Source: Candidatus Gastranaerophilales bacterium (lineage in GTDB: Bacteria; Cyanobacteriota; Vampirovibrionia; Gastranaerophilales; Gastranaerophilaceae). From it: a stretch of DNA of 64,000 nt. The DNA lies in the NCBI GenBank assembly GCA_944324395.1, contig CALUWC010000006.1, positions 1-64,000 on the forward strand, written 5' to 3'. Shown one piece after another: positions 56,556-64,000 of this stretch. The translations under genes and the position numbers were made by a program. Under the pieces are notes generated by a model, which had not been told where the DNA came from, did not search any database, and saw only the letters and a program-made list of their open reading frames with translations. Position 1 is the first letter of the stretch. Every line of letters starts with the position of its first letter.

Positions 56556-58547
56556 TCACCTCTGATATATTCTTGTATAATTCCAATAACTTCTAAATAC
56601 CTTTATTACATAATTTTTTGTTTCATCATAAGGAATCTGCTCAATAAATTCATCTGTATCATTATAATTCAGAGTAGACTTCCATCTTGTAACAGACCCT
56701 ATACCTCCGTTATAAGCAGCAATAGCAGATACATCTTTATTACCGAGCATTCCTCTGATTGTTGAGTAATACAAATTTCCAAGCTTTATATTTAATTCAG
56801 GATTGAATAAATAACTTGTATTAAAATTTATACCGTTTTTAGCTCCTATTTCATGAGCTGTAGCAGGCATCAATTGCATTAGACCAATAGCTCCGGCTCC
56901 GCTCTGAGCTTCAGGATTGAAATAGCTTTCTTCTCTTATTATTGCCATCATTAAAGCATCATTATTTTTGTATTGGCTTGCAAAATTCTTTACCTGCTTA
57001 TAATAATTCTGCGGATAGACAAGACGCCACCTTAAATCTGATTTAACAGGCTTGACCGATAATTTTGCCATTGCATCACGAGCTATGATAGTTGAAGATG
57101 CATAATTACCCTGCTCATACTCTATCCAGCTTTTTATAAAATCATCTTTAGTATATTTTAGTATCATATCATAATCTTTAACTTCAAGAAGATTGTATAA
57201 AATCTCCTGAGGATTCGGGTATCTATACGGATAGATAACCGGTTTATAATCTAATGCAGCAGCAATTGTAGATTGATGAACTCCTTTTAAGAGCCAATAT
57301 GCACGATATGCGTAATAACTGTCAGGATATTTATTTACAATATCCTGATAATAAGTTACCGCAAGAGCAGTATTATAATACTTCTGCTCGATTTTACCCG
57401 CCCAGAACAAAACTTTAGGATAATTTTCAGACTCCGGATATTTTGCCATAAAATCTTTTGCAAGATTTCTTGCCCCGGCAAAATTTTTATTATTTATTTC
57501 AAAAAATAAAATTTGCAATAAAGAATTTTCTGCATATTCGCCATTCGGGTAATTCATATATAAATCTTTATAGCAAGCATATTTTGAACCTTGCGGAGAA
57601 TATGAGCATTTCAAATTCCAAATATAGTCTTTATTCTTACCCTTTGCCAGAGAAAAAAGTTTTGAAGAATATTTAAATTTATCTTTATCTTCAAATAATG
57701 ATAAATAACTATCTACAGCCAGCTTATAATCATCTCTTCTGACATTATCAGAATATTTTGAAACACCTTGTTCTGTTAAAGTTTTGGTTTTATTATAGTC
57801 ATGCTTTGAATATGCTGTTGCAGACTGCAGTGCCCAGCTTTCTTTTAACTGAGTTTTTTTAAATACAGTTAAAGCCTCATCATACATTTGAGCAAAATAA
57901 TAAGCCCTTGCAAGAAGAACCGCATCTTGAGATTTTATATTCGGATTAAATTTTTTCCATGTATTTGCAGCATTAACAGCCAAACGTCCGTCAGGATATT
58001 TTGTCAAATATTCTCTGAAGGATTTCTCAACATTGGCAATTTTTGCTCTCGAAAAAATTTTATTTGAATATCTTATTTTTGAGGCTGTTATTTTAGCCTT
58101 ATAAAATTCTGATGCAATTTTGTAATCTTCATCTGTTGTTAATTTTGAAACGGATTTAAAATACTTCAAAGCAAGATTGGGATTATTATCAAGAACAAGC
58201 TGCCCCGCAAGATATTTTGATTCAATACTTAATTTATCAGAAGGATAATTATTGAATAGCTGCTGATAGCGTCTGAGTTCAGATTTTTCATCACCTAAAG
58301 CCCTTGCACAAAGAGCCTGTCTGTATATTGCAACAGGTTTCAATTTTGACAAATAACTAATTTTTGAAAATAAATAATATGAATTTGAATAATTCCCATT
58401 TTCATAATCCCTGAGTGCTTGTTTATAAATATTAACCGTTTTAGCCTGAGGCTGGAACAATTTTGCAAAAACAAATCCGCACGACAAAAATATAACTAAA
58501 ACGGATATCTTAAAAATTATACTATCTTTATTTTTGAACACATACAT
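56556..58547 (-). CDS. Soluble lytic transglycosylase (Slt70-like)
   Basis: The 663-residue protein has an N-terminal membrane or signal segment (residues about 11-28), a long alpha-helical TPR-like superhelix with many YxxA-type repeats, and a C-terminal SLT domain from MMAIIREESYFNPEAQSGAG with catalytic Glu, then GLMQLMPATA and AAYNGGIGSV. It cleaves peptidoglycan to 1,6-anhydromuramyl products. It is upstream of the SpoIID-like gene in the same direction. Confidence 0.88.
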   Translation of the reverse strand: MYVFKNKDSIIFKISVLVIFLSCGFVFAKLFQPQAKTVNIYKQALRDYENGNYSNSYYLFSKISYLSKLKPVAIYRQALCARALGDEKSELRRYQQLFNNYPSDKLSIESKYLAGQLVLDNNPNLALKYFKSVSKLTTDEDYKIASEFYKAKITASKIRYSNKIFSRAKIANVEKSFREYLTKYPDGRLAVNAANTWKKFNPNIKSQDAVLLARAYYFAQMYDEALTVFKKTQLKESWALQSATAYSKHDYNKTKTLTEQGVSKYSDNVRRDDYKLAVDSYLSLFEDKDKFKYSSKLFSLAKGKNKDYIWNLKCSYSPQGSKYACYKDLYMNYPNGEYAENSLLQILFFEINNKNFAGARNLAKDFMAKYPESENYPKVLFWAGKIEQKYYNTALAVTYYQDIVNKYPDSYYAYRAYWLLKGVHQSTIAAALDYKPVIYPYRYPNPQEILYNLLEVKDYDMILKYTKDDFIKSWIEYEQGNYASSTIIARDAMAKLSVKPVKSDLRWRLVYPQNYYKQVKNFASQYKNNDALMMAIIREESYFNPEAQSGAGAIGLMQLMPATAHEIGAKNGINFNTSYLFNPELNIKLGNLYYSTIRGMLGNKDVSAIAAYNGGIGSVTRWKSTLNYNDTDEFIEQIPYDETKNYVIKVFRSYWNYTRIYQR

Positions 58548-58660
58548 AACAAAAACAGTCTACCAAATTTTATTTAAAAGTAAAAATTTTTATTAATTAT
58601 TTACATAGAGCTTTTATATAAACTTTTATATTTTATAATTGAGTAAACGAGAGGTAAATT

Positions 58661-59482
58661 ATGACAAACTGGGAAAAAGGACTTATTGCAATAGCAATTA
58701 ATATAATACTGGTAATTATATTATTCAAAATAATAAACTTTTTTGACAAGAAAATCAGCAACAAAATAAAAAATGAAGAATCTGATTCTCCTCTGTTAAG
58801 ATTTATGCCAATAATTACCAAATTACTAAAAGCTGTAATTATATTTATAGCCTGTACCGGATTTTTACAGAGTCAGGGATATTCAATTTCTTCAATTCTG
58901 GCAGGTTTCGGAATCGGAGGTATTGCAGTCGGTATGGCAGCGAAAGATGCCCTTGCAAATATCTTTGGCAGTTTTGAAATTTTATCAGACCATGTTTATA
59001 AAATCGGAGATTACGTAAAAGTTGATAATATAGAAGGCTATGTTGAAGATATTAATATGAGATCTACAAAAATACGTGATTTAGATAATTATTTGATAAG
59101 TATTCCAAACAACCTTGCTGCAAACGCTATTATCACAAATGTTTCAAATGCTAAAAAACGTTTTATCAATGTCACTTTCGGACTTACTTACGATATATCT
59201 GATGAAAATCTAAAAAAAGCTCAAGAAATTTTAAAAGAAACCGCAATTGAACATAAAGATATCCACAATGAATTCACCGTTGCCATCCATGATTTGGGAG
59301 ACAGCACAATAAATATAAGATTTAGAGGATATGTCAAAGGCGGCTCTTATGATAAATTTTTAAAAGTGCGGGGCGAATTTTTAGGGCAGATTATAGAAAA
59401 ATACAGACAGGCTGATATAGATTTTGCATTTCCTACCCGCTCTGTTTATATCGAAAACGGAAATTCTAAAATTGAAAATTAA
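58661..59482 (+). CDS. MscS-family mechanosensitive channel
   Basis: The 273-residue protein has transmembrane segments at about 5-28 and 48-65, and the pore helix SISSILAGFGIGGIAVGMAAKDALANIFGS (about 71-100), followed by the Sm-like domain (DHVYKIGDYVKVDNIEGYVEDINMRSTKI). It is similar in size to the small E. coli MscS. It should release solutes on osmotic downshock. AGAGGTAAATT precedes the ATG. Its end overlaps rlmH. Confidence 0.9.
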   Translation: MTNWEKGLIAIAINIILVIILFKIINFFDKKISNKIKNEESDSPLLRFMPIITKLLKAVIIFIACTGFLQSQGYSISSILAGFGIGGIAVGMAAKDALANIFGSFEILSDHVYKIGDYVKVDNIEGYVEDINMRSTKIRDLDNYLISIPNNLAANAIITNVSNAKKRFINVTFGLTYDISDENLKKAQEILKETAIEHKDIHNEFTVAIHDLGDSTINIRFRGYVKGGSYDKFLKVRGEFLGQIIEKYRQADIDFAFPTRSVYIENGNSKIEN

Positions 59483-59942
59483 AATTATTGCATTAGGGAA
59501 AATCAAAGAAAAATTTTTAAAAGAAGGAATTGACGAATTTTTAAAACGTCTTACTCCGTATGCTTCCGTACAGATTTTAGAACTATCTCCAATAGAAATT
59601 AAAGATGAAAATTTAACCGAAAAGATTTTAACGGAAGAAGGTGCAAAAATACTTTCTCATATTAAGCCGCAGGATTTTGTAATTACTATGGAAATAAACG
59701 GAAAGCAATTTTCAAGTGAGGAATTTTCCAGAAAAATTGAACAGCTTACAAACGAAGGATATGCAGAAATTGTATTTGTCATCGGTTCATCTTGCGGAAT
59801 CGGAAAAAATGTGTCGAATAGAGCTGATTTAAAAATGAGTTTATCTAAAATGACCTTTCTGCATCAATTTGCAAGACTTATTTTAACAGAACAAATCTAC
59901 AGAGCATTCAAAATTATCAAAGGGGAAACCTACCATAAATAA
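59472..59942 (+). CDS. rlmH: 23S rRNA (pseudouridine-1915-N3)-methyltransferase RlmH
   Basis: The 156-residue SPOUT methyltransferase begins MKIKIIALGKIKEKFLKEG (TTG start at 59472), and has FVIGSSCGIGKNVSNRADLKMSLSKMTFLHQFARLILTEQIYRAFKIIKGETYHK, matching the RlmH knot; the usual IGGxxG glycine pair is SSCG here. An ATG 48 nt upstream would add residues unlike the family. It overlaps mscS by 11 nt. Confidence 0.88.
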   Translation: MKIKIIALGKIKEKFLKEGIDEFLKRLTPYASVQILELSPIEIKDENLTEKILTEEGAKILSHIKPQDFVITMEINGKQFSSEEFSRKIEQLTNEGYAEIVFVIGSSCGIGKNVSNRADLKMSLSKMTFLHQFARLILTEQIYRAFKIIKGETYHK

Positions 59943-59951
59943 GAGGTAAAC

Positions 59952-60425
59952 ATGTCTATAGAAAAAGTCAGAGAATATTTAAAACAATATGGCAAAGATA
60001 GTGATATAAAAGAACTTGAAACTTCAAGTGCCACAGTTGAACTTGCTGCAAATGCCCTCGGGGTTATACCTGCCAGAATTGCAAAAACTCTTTCCTTTAA
60101 AATGGATAACTCCTGTATTCTTGTAATTGCAGCAGGCGATACAAAAATAGACAACAAAAAATTTAAACAAATATTCGGTTTAAAAGCTAAAATGCTAAGC
60201 CCTGAAGAAGTTATAAATTTGACAGGACATGCAATAGGAGGAGTATGTCCGTTCGGGTTGAAAACTTCTGATATAAAAGTCTATTGCGACATTTCAATGC
60301 AGAGATTTGAAACAGTATTCCCCGCATGCGGCAGCAGTAATTCTGCAATAGAATTAACCTGCGATGAGTTATTTAATATTTCAAAAAGCCAGTCCTGGGT
60401 TGATGTTTGCAATATTAAAGAATAA
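59952..60425 (+). CDS. YbaK/EbsC-family aminoacyl-tRNA deacylase
   Basis: The 157-residue protein has the YbaK/ProX pattern: TVELAANALGVIPARIAKTLSF, LVIAAGDTKIDNKKFKQIFG with the conserved Lys, ATP-independent editing pocket segment GHAIGGVCPFGLK and the late CGSSNSAIELT. Members hydrolyse mischarged Cys- or Ala-tRNA. It starts 9 nt after rlmH with AGAGGT, so mscS, rlmH and this gene form one operon. Confidence 0.88.
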   Translation: MSIEKVREYLKQYGKDSDIKELETSSATVELAANALGVIPARIAKTLSFKMDNSCILVIAAGDTKIDNKKFKQIFGLKAKMLSPEEVINLTGHAIGGVCPFGLKTSDIKVYCDISMQRFETVFPACGSSNSAIELTCDELFNISKSQSWVDVCNIKE

Positions 60426-60593
60426 ACCACAAAAGTTTTTTCAAGCTGCGTAATAAAAATAGTATTATCAAAAATTTCGTTAAACATTTAGCAAGAAACC
60501 ATAATAATAAGCAGTTTGATTGATATTTATTGTATAAATCTTCACAAAGTGATATAATCCTTTTGTAAATACATATACAAAAGGAGCTTTATA

Positions 60594-62324
60594 ATGCCAA
60601 AATTTGAACTTAATCTGACTATAGAAGAACTAGAAAAAAGAACGAATAAAGATTATTTAATAACAAAAAAATTCTTAAAAGCTGATGCACCTGAATATCT
60701 AAACTTAGAAGAAGGCGATAAAAAAGCTCTTAAATATTTATGCAGAGCAGCAGAAATCTTAGAAAAAATAAATATGCAAATAGATTGCAAACACAATCTT
60801 GAAGTCAAAAAATTTTTAGAAGAAGAAATTCAAAAAGGAAACGAACAAGCAAGACTTACTAAAATTTTATTTGACGCCCAAAAAGGTGTTAATGCAATTG
60901 ATACAATGTCAAGTCATATAAGACTCATTAAAGGAATAGAAGAAAAACCGGGCAAAGGGGTTTATCCGGAAGATTTGTCGAAAGAAGAATTTCATTCAAT
61001 TCTTACAAAAATGATTAAAGAAGGAAAAATTAATGAAGTAAAAAATATTCTTACCCAGCGTTCAATTGTTATACGTAACGGTGATGAACTTAAAGGGATT
61101 GACTATATTGATTATTTTAAAGAAGATTTTTCCAAAATGGCTGACGAACTTGATAAGGCTTCAGAAGTTTCCACAAACTCTGATTTTAACGAATATTTAA
61201 AACTTCAAGCCAAAGCACTGAGAACAGCTGATCCAATGCTCGATGCTTATGCTGATAAAAAATGGGCAACACTTCAAGACACTCCCCTTGAATTTACGAT
61301 AACAAGAGAAAACTATGAAGATGAAATGACCGGAACAATTGTTGAAAACAAAGAACTTTCAACACTGTTAAAAGCTCATAATATCTCGCCGATTCCAAAA
61401 GACTTTTTAGGCGGCAGAGTAGGAATTATAAATAAAAAAGGAACAGAAGCCTTAATGGCAATAAAAAAATATCTTCCTACACTTGCTGATAATATGCCAT
61501 ATAAAGATGAATATGAACAGACAATCTCAACAGACGAAGATGCAAAACAAACTATGGTTGATGTAGATATGGTTATGGCATCAGGCGATGTAGGAGAATA
61601 CAGAGGTGGAATAACTTTAGCAGAAAATCTTCCAAATTCTGATAAATTATCACTGACAATAGGCGGCGGAAGACGTAATGTCTACCACAGACAAATAAGA
61701 TTTATCAGTGATATGAAAAAACTGCAGGAAAGACTTGATGCGGTATTAGACCCCGAACAGCACAAATATTATCTTGATGAAGCCGATCACTGGTTTACAA
61801 TAGGTCATGAAAATGCTCATTCACTCGGACCTAAAGAAAGCAGCGAAAAACTAGGAAAATACAGAAATATAATTGAAGAAAATAAAGCAGATATGGGAGC
61901 TTTAGCATTTGTTGATTTATTAACAGAACTTGGAATGTATACTCAGGAACAAAGGCTTCAAATTATAGTAACAACAATGGCTGATAATTTTCTAAAATCC
62001 AAGCCTACACTTTCTCAGGCTCACAGAGTCCGCACTGTTATGCAAAATAAATACTTTGCAGACAGAGGCGGCTATGAAATTACTCCTGATGGAAAAATTC
62101 ATGTAAATATAGATAAAGTAGTTCCTATAGCCAAAGAAATGCTTGCCGAAATCATAAGAATCCAAATAGACGGAGATTTTAATAAAGCTGAAAAGTATGT
62201 AAAAGATAACTTTATCTGGACAGATAATATGGAACTTATCGCTCAGAAACTTCAAAAAGTTTCAAAAGCTCTCAATGGAACTCTTGAAACAGAACTTGCG
62301 AATAAACTTCTGACAGAAGAATAA
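60594..62324 (+). CDS. M49-like (dipeptidyl-peptidase III-type) metallopeptidase
   Basis: The 576-residue protein has HENAHSLGPKES (about residue 403) and, 25 residues on, EENKADMGALAFVDLL, the HExxxH plus EExKAD zinc pattern of bacterial M49 peptidases. The N-terminal half is helical. No signal peptide, so it is cytosolic; M49 enzymes release dipeptides from oligopeptide N-termini. AAAGGAG lies upstream of the ATG, and a TTGTATAAA-type A/T-rich promoter region precedes it. Convergent with the phosphatase gene. Specificity is inferred. Confidence 0.75.
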   Translation: MPKFELNLTIEELEKRTNKDYLITKKFLKADAPEYLNLEEGDKKALKYLCRAAEILEKINMQIDCKHNLEVKKFLEEEIQKGNEQARLTKILFDAQKGVNAIDTMSSHIRLIKGIEEKPGKGVYPEDLSKEEFHSILTKMIKEGKINEVKNILTQRSIVIRNGDELKGIDYIDYFKEDFSKMADELDKASEVSTNSDFNEYLKLQAKALRTADPMLDAYADKKWATLQDTPLEFTITRENYEDEMTGTIVENKELSTLLKAHNISPIPKDFLGGRVGIINKKGTEALMAIKKYLPTLADNMPYKDEYEQTISTDEDAKQTMVDVDMVMASGDVGEYRGGITLAENLPNSDKLSLTIGGGRRNVYHRQIRFISDMKKLQERLDAVLDPEQHKYYLDEADHWFTIGHENAHSLGPKESSEKLGKYRNIIEENKADMGALAFVDLLTELGMYTQEQRLQIIVTTMADNFLKSKPTLSQAHRVRTVMQNKYFADRGGYEITPDGKIHVNIDKVVPIAKEMLAEIIRIQIDGDFNKAEKYVKDNFIWTDNMELIAQKLQKVSKALNGTLETELANKLLTEE

Positions 62325-62346
62325 AAACTTATTTTATATAAGTTTT
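62324..62346. terminator. Weak hairpin between convergent genes
   Basis: AAAACTTA/TAAGTTTT with a 7-nt loop spans the ends of the two convergent genes, overlapping both stop regions. It is AT-only apart from one C-G pair, so it is a weak candidate. Confidence 0.35.
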
Positions 62347-62817
62347 AACAAACTTTTTAGCCCAGTTGATTAAATCAGGGTATTTATCAAGATGAAGTCC
62401 TCTTGCAATCCACTCGGAAATATTTTCAGACTGAGTGCCGATATGTTTGTATTCTTTATAAATAAAAGAATACATGCCAGTTCTGTCAGCACCCTGTTTG
62501 CAATGGATATGGAGCTTTCCGTTCCGGGCAGATATTTTATCTGCAACCGACAGAAAATCAAAAACTTTTTGCTCCTGCGGATACTTTGAAATTGAAGGAA
62601 TACTATGATATTTCATTCCAAGCGATCTCACAAGTTCAGCCTCATCAAAATCAATATCAGGAACAGACATTGTCCTGAAATTTACAATATCTGTAACTCC
62701 ATGATTTTTGAGCCATACAAAATCATCTTTCTTTGGCTGGGCGGAACGAGATACATAATTATCTATTTTTGCATAATTTTCAGGAATTCCCGTAAAACAA
62801 ATATTCTGAACTTTCAT
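62329..62817 (-). CDS. Dual-specificity/tyrosine-phosphatase-like protein with ICFTG leader
   Basis: The 162-residue protein holds the Cys-based phosphatase motif HCKQGADRTG (about residues 104-113; C-x5-R), with VSRSAQPKKDDFVWLKNHGVTDIVNFR before it and a helical end, as in DSP-type bacterial phosphatases. The start MKVQNICFTGIPENYAK contains the FTG motif at residues 8-10. No ribosome site is evident; TATTAT lies 6 nt before the ATG. Its start is back to back with the next gene's region. Confidence 0.75.
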   Translation of the reverse strand: MKVQNICFTGIPENYAKIDNYVSRSAQPKKDDFVWLKNHGVTDIVNFRTMSVPDIDFDEAELVRSLGMKYHSIPSISKYPQEQKVFDFLSVADKISARNGKLHIHCKQGADRTGMYSFIYKEYKHIGTQSENISEWIARGLHLDKYPDLINWAKKFVKTYIK

Positions 62818-62963
62818 AGATGAATAATAGCATGCTAAAAACCCTAAACTTAAATTTCAACTGTTCAAAGTTACAAAATGTAACCTCAAAAAATAAAATA
62901 ACGCAATTTTCTGCTAAAAAAATACTTTATAAAACTAAGGGGATAAATACAGAGGAAAAAATT

Positions 62964-63470
62964 ATGCCGGACATAAATACAAAAGTTTCAGCCTGGACAT
63001 TCCAGCAGTGCGATGGTACAAATTTTTCAACAGCAGGAATTGAAGCGGGAGTAAATATCGGAAAAGGAAGTTTAGGCGGTTATGCCGGAGTCGGAACATC
63101 CTTTACAGAAGGTTCAACAGGTGCCGTTATTGATGTAAAGGGTTCAATGCCTTATGGAAATTCTGCATTTTCAGGAGGATTCAGAGTAAGACACAATCTC
63201 AATCCGAATTCTCAATCTGTTCAATTCAGGGTGCAGCCTTGCACTGTAACCATTCCTATTACAGATAAAACAAGCATTTATACAACACCCTATGTTGCAA
63301 CAAAAGTAACTTACGGCAAAAGCGGAGCTGATACGACAGTGGGAAACTTTACCGGGATTTCAACAAAAATCGGGAAAGCAAGCGTATTTGTTGAAGGACA
63401 AATTTATGATGTAAGCAAAATTGACCCTTCAACCACAAGTGTTAATGTAGGAGTATCCATACCGTTGTAA
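62964..63470 (+). CDS. Gly/Thr-rich beta-strand protein of unknown family
   Basis: The 168-residue protein consists of alternating Gly/Ser/Thr-rich strands (GSLGGYAGVGTSFTEGSTG, YGNSAFSGGFRVRHN) and ends VNVGVSIPL, similar to small beta-barrel or porin-like sequences but without a signal peptide. An AGAGGA ribosome site lies 7 nt before the ATG at 62964. A longer frame starts at 62820 and would add TQFSAK-type leader sequence; which start is used is uncertain. Function unknown. Confidence 0.5.
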   Translation: MPDINTKVSAWTFQQCDGTNFSTAGIEAGVNIGKGSLGGYAGVGTSFTEGSTGAVIDVKGSMPYGNSAFSGGFRVRHNLNPNSQSVQFRVQPCTVTIPITDKTSIYTTPYVATKVTYGKSGADTTVGNFTGISTKIGKASVFVEGQIYDVSKIDPSTTSVNVGVSIPL

Positions 63471-63500
63471 GAAAATATAATAATTGTCTTTTAAATATAT

Positions 63501-64000
63501 TTAATAATCTATTCCTTTAAATTCCTTTTGATAAGCCCAGGCGGAATGATTATGAATACTTTCCATAGCTTCACAGTCAACCTCAAAAGAATTTATAACA
63601 GGATTATTACGCAGTTTCACAACAACCTCTCTTAAAACATCCTCAACAAACCTCGGATTATCCCAGGCATGCTCTGTCACGAATTTTTCATCCTGACGTT
63701 TTAATAAAGGATACACCGGACAAGACGCACAGGATTCAATCAAATCTATCAAATCTTCCAGCCAGACATGCTCTTTTTCCTCATAAGAAACCTTAACGGA
63801 AATTATTGCCCTCTGATTATGAGCCCCGTTATCGGATATCTCCTTTGAGCAGGGACACAATGTTGTTACGGGAACTTTTACTCCCAGTATAAATTTGTAA
63901 CTGTCATCATCCATTATCCCCTCAAAAGAACAATCATAGCACATTGGAGCCGAAAATCCTGTTACCGGAGCCTTTTTATCAACAAAATACTTAAAATTAA
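63501..64000 (-). CDS. folE2: GTP cyclohydrolase IB (FolE2), N-terminus beyond window
   Basis: The visible 166 residues include FVDKKAPVTGFSAPMCYDCSF, VTTLCPCSKEISDNGAHNQRA with the metal-binding Cys, and DNPRFVEDVLREVV, matching the COG1469/FolE2 family. FolE2 makes 7,8-dihydroneopterin triphosphate from GTP, the first step in folate and queuosine synthesis. The frame continues open to the right edge, so the first part (about 100 residues) lies outside. The C-terminus is complete. Confidence 0.88.
   Translation of the reverse strand, partial: NFKYFVDKKAPVTGFSAPMCYDCSFEGIMDDDSYKFILGVKVPVTTLCPCSKEISDNGAHNQRAIISVKVSYEEKEHVWLEDLIDLIESCASCPVYPLLKRQDEKFVTEHAWDNPRFVEDVLREVVVKLRNNPVINSFEVDCEAMESIHNHSAWAYQKEFKGIDY

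Noticed and set aside
1-64000. tRNA or rRNA genes, insertion sequences
   Set aside because: I scanned intergenic regions by eye for T-loop-like motifs and transposase-like proteins and found none.

Overview
The window is AT-rich DNA with a standard code (TGA is used as a stop) and a Gram-negative-like envelope gene set: a lone MlaE-type permease, an SLH-domain protein, an O-antigen ligase-like protein and a pilin-like protein. Two families typical of Cyanobacteria occur (Ycf23/DUF561 and, less certainly, DUF4330), without any photosynthesis gene. Together with a pilin-type N-terminus, FtsH, TsaB/TsaE and many short lineage-specific proteins, this points to a non-photosynthetic relative of Cyanobacteria, most likely Candidatus Gastranaerophilales (Melainabacteria/Vampirovibrionia). 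That placement is inference from gene families, not a database match.

Layout. Positions 1-12410 (minus) hold one giant repetitive surface-protein gene: about 4,107 in-window codons in one frame, running off the left edge. It begins with a signal peptide just downstream of an 11-G tract. With 11 Gs, no nearby start codon is in frame, so the gene reads as phase-OFF. It has its own promoter and a leader of about 180-230 nt.

Positions 12713-19553 hold ycf23, a PDZ-less trypsin-like protease, an MlaE permease, an RfaE-type sugar kinase, a DUF4330-like protein, an O-antigen ligase-like protein and small unknown proteins. Positions 19648-25526 hold an unknown protein with an HNH-like motif, the operon yebC-diguanylate cyclase-tsaE-tsaB, and an SLH protein. 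Positions 25709-30840 are an accessory-looking stretch of monocistronic lineage-specific genes: a GNAT acetyltransferase, an HExxH protein, a Cys-rich secreted protein, an M48-like protein without zinc ligands, and others. Several carry a short N-terminal Phe-x-Gly-like motif.

Positions 30994-36039 hold trpS, then ssb-DUF1537 kinase-pdxA and two membrane-anchored proteins (TPR-like and PDZ). Positions 36032-40556 encode a RecB-type nuclease and a 1,293-residue tandem SF1 helicase. Positions 40703-45184 hold a winged-helix protein, a RelA/SpoT-like protein with a small partner, a DnaJ-like chaperone, a small HTH protein and a pilin-like gene behind a large palindrome. Positions 45313-52765 carry gcvT-gcvH-gcvPA (no gcvPB), two small secreted proteins, ftsH and both subunits of a corrinoid iron-sulfur protein. 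Positions 52760-64000 hold a secreted GH13 enzyme, a LysM protein, HU, a SpoIID-like protein, a lytic transglycosylase, MscS, RlmH, a YbaK deacylase, an M49-like peptidase, a dual-specificity-type phosphatase, an unknown protein and the 3' part of folE2.

The most interesting leads are the G-tract switch on the giant surface gene, the N-terminal motif shared by otherwise unrelated enzymes, the orphan corrinoid protein next to an incomplete glycine cleavage operon, and the RelA/SpoT-like gene with its adjacent small ORF. I saw no rRNA, tRNA, CRISPR array or insertion sequence.
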